From an uncultured Eubacteriales bacterium (GTDB lineage Bacteria; Bacillota; Clostridia; Oscillospirales; CAG-272), in assembly GCA_934486825.1 (NCBI GenBank), contig CAKSQF010000030.1:1-13640 (forward strand): a stretch of DNA of 13,640 nt, read 5' to 3'. Shown one piece after another: positions 13,451-13,640 of the stretch. The position numbers and the translations under genes were made by a program. Numbering within the stretch: the first letter of the stretch is position 1; the number at the start of each line of letters is the position of its first letter. A model generated the notes under the pieces. The model made no database searches, was not told the DNA's origin, and saw only the letters and a list, made by a program, of their open reading frames with translations.

Positions 13451-13640
13451 GTACGCCAAGACTTCCTATATAGGAGAGAGCGAGAACCCCCGTTGTAACT
13501 ATCAGGTTGCCCCTGATACGGCGATGACAGTCAGAATGATAATGATACTTCTCTACGGAGCAGGCGGCGAACCCGGCTGAGGTGAAATCCCTATGAAACG
13601 GTGAAGCACACCGTTACCTATGTACTTCCCTTGCAAGGGG
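13451..13640 (+). ncRNA. Structured RNA, possible 5' part of a group II intron (cut by window end)
   Basis: From 13451 the sequence starts GTACGCC, near the GUGYG start of group II introns. It is GC-richer than its surroundings, lacks a credible reading frame and has compact hairpins: ATCAGG/CCTGAT (13501-13506 with 13512-13517), AACGGTG/CACCGTT (13597-13603 with 13609-13615) and CCCTTGCAAGGG (13628-13639). Segments such as GATACGGCGATGAC resemble domain I of bacterial group II introns known from conjugative elements. The second G of the 5' consensus is A here, and no intron-encoded protein, domain V or 3' end is in view. Another large structured RNA is possible. Confidence 0.42.

Noticed and set aside
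13124..13459. Minus-strand open frame of 111 codons
   Set aside because: It runs through two clear plus-strand terminators and a hairpin-rich leader; the length comes from the T-rich composition and no family is recognisable.
13398..13580. Plus-strand open frame of 60 codons
   Set aside because: It overlaps the structured RNA, has no ribosome binding site and an unconvincing composition.

Overview
The window looks like chromosome of a gut-type Bacillota (Clostridia, perhaps an Oscillospiraceae/Lachnospiraceae relative) running into mobile DNA. The evidence is strong AGGAGG-like ribosome binding sites, several TTGaca-17-TATAAT promoters, hairpin-plus-U terminators, a one-chain glycyl-tRNA synthetase, an LCP-like membrane protein and a cysteine-rich KTR protein. 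The species cannot be fixed from this sequence.

Layout. (1) 1-2150, plus strand: the tail of an unidentified gene, a 25-codon ORF, a WYL-domain regulator, then a LexA repressor with its own promoter and a palindromic operator-like site. (2) 2165-3664, minus strand: a tightly packed set of TetR regulator, KTR zinc-ribbon protein (apparently frameshifted at its end), flavodoxin-like protein and a 35-residue membrane peptide. Its promoter is overlapped by a perfect 30-bp palindrome. (3) 3857-5014, plus strand: a divergently transcribed MFS permease, closed by a bidirectional terminator. (4) 5091-9620, minus strand: a hexuronate operon of a small lipoprotein followed by uxaB, uxaA and uxaC, with overlapping reading frames. 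(5) 9759-12270, minus strand: an LCP-domain protein followed by glycyl-tRNA synthetase. (6) 12353-13640, plus strand: a tRNA-Arg(CCT) gene preceded by an orphan copy of its own 5' half, then sequence that looks like the edge of an integrative element. That part holds a phased array of TGCTAAT motifs, a 58-residue ORF, two tandem terminators, a leader with competing hairpins, and a structured RNA cut by the window end that may be the 5' part of a group II intron.

How the genes fit together. UxaC, UxaB and UxaA convert D-galacturonate through tagaturonate and altronate to 2-keto-3-deoxygluconate, which points to pectin-derived uronates as a carbon source; KdgK and KdgA are not in the window. 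The TetR module and the MFS gene share one intergenic region, but the operator covers only the TetR promoter. The most unusual parts are the tRNA-proximal DNA, the KTR frameshift, and the shortened uxaB/uxaA junction.
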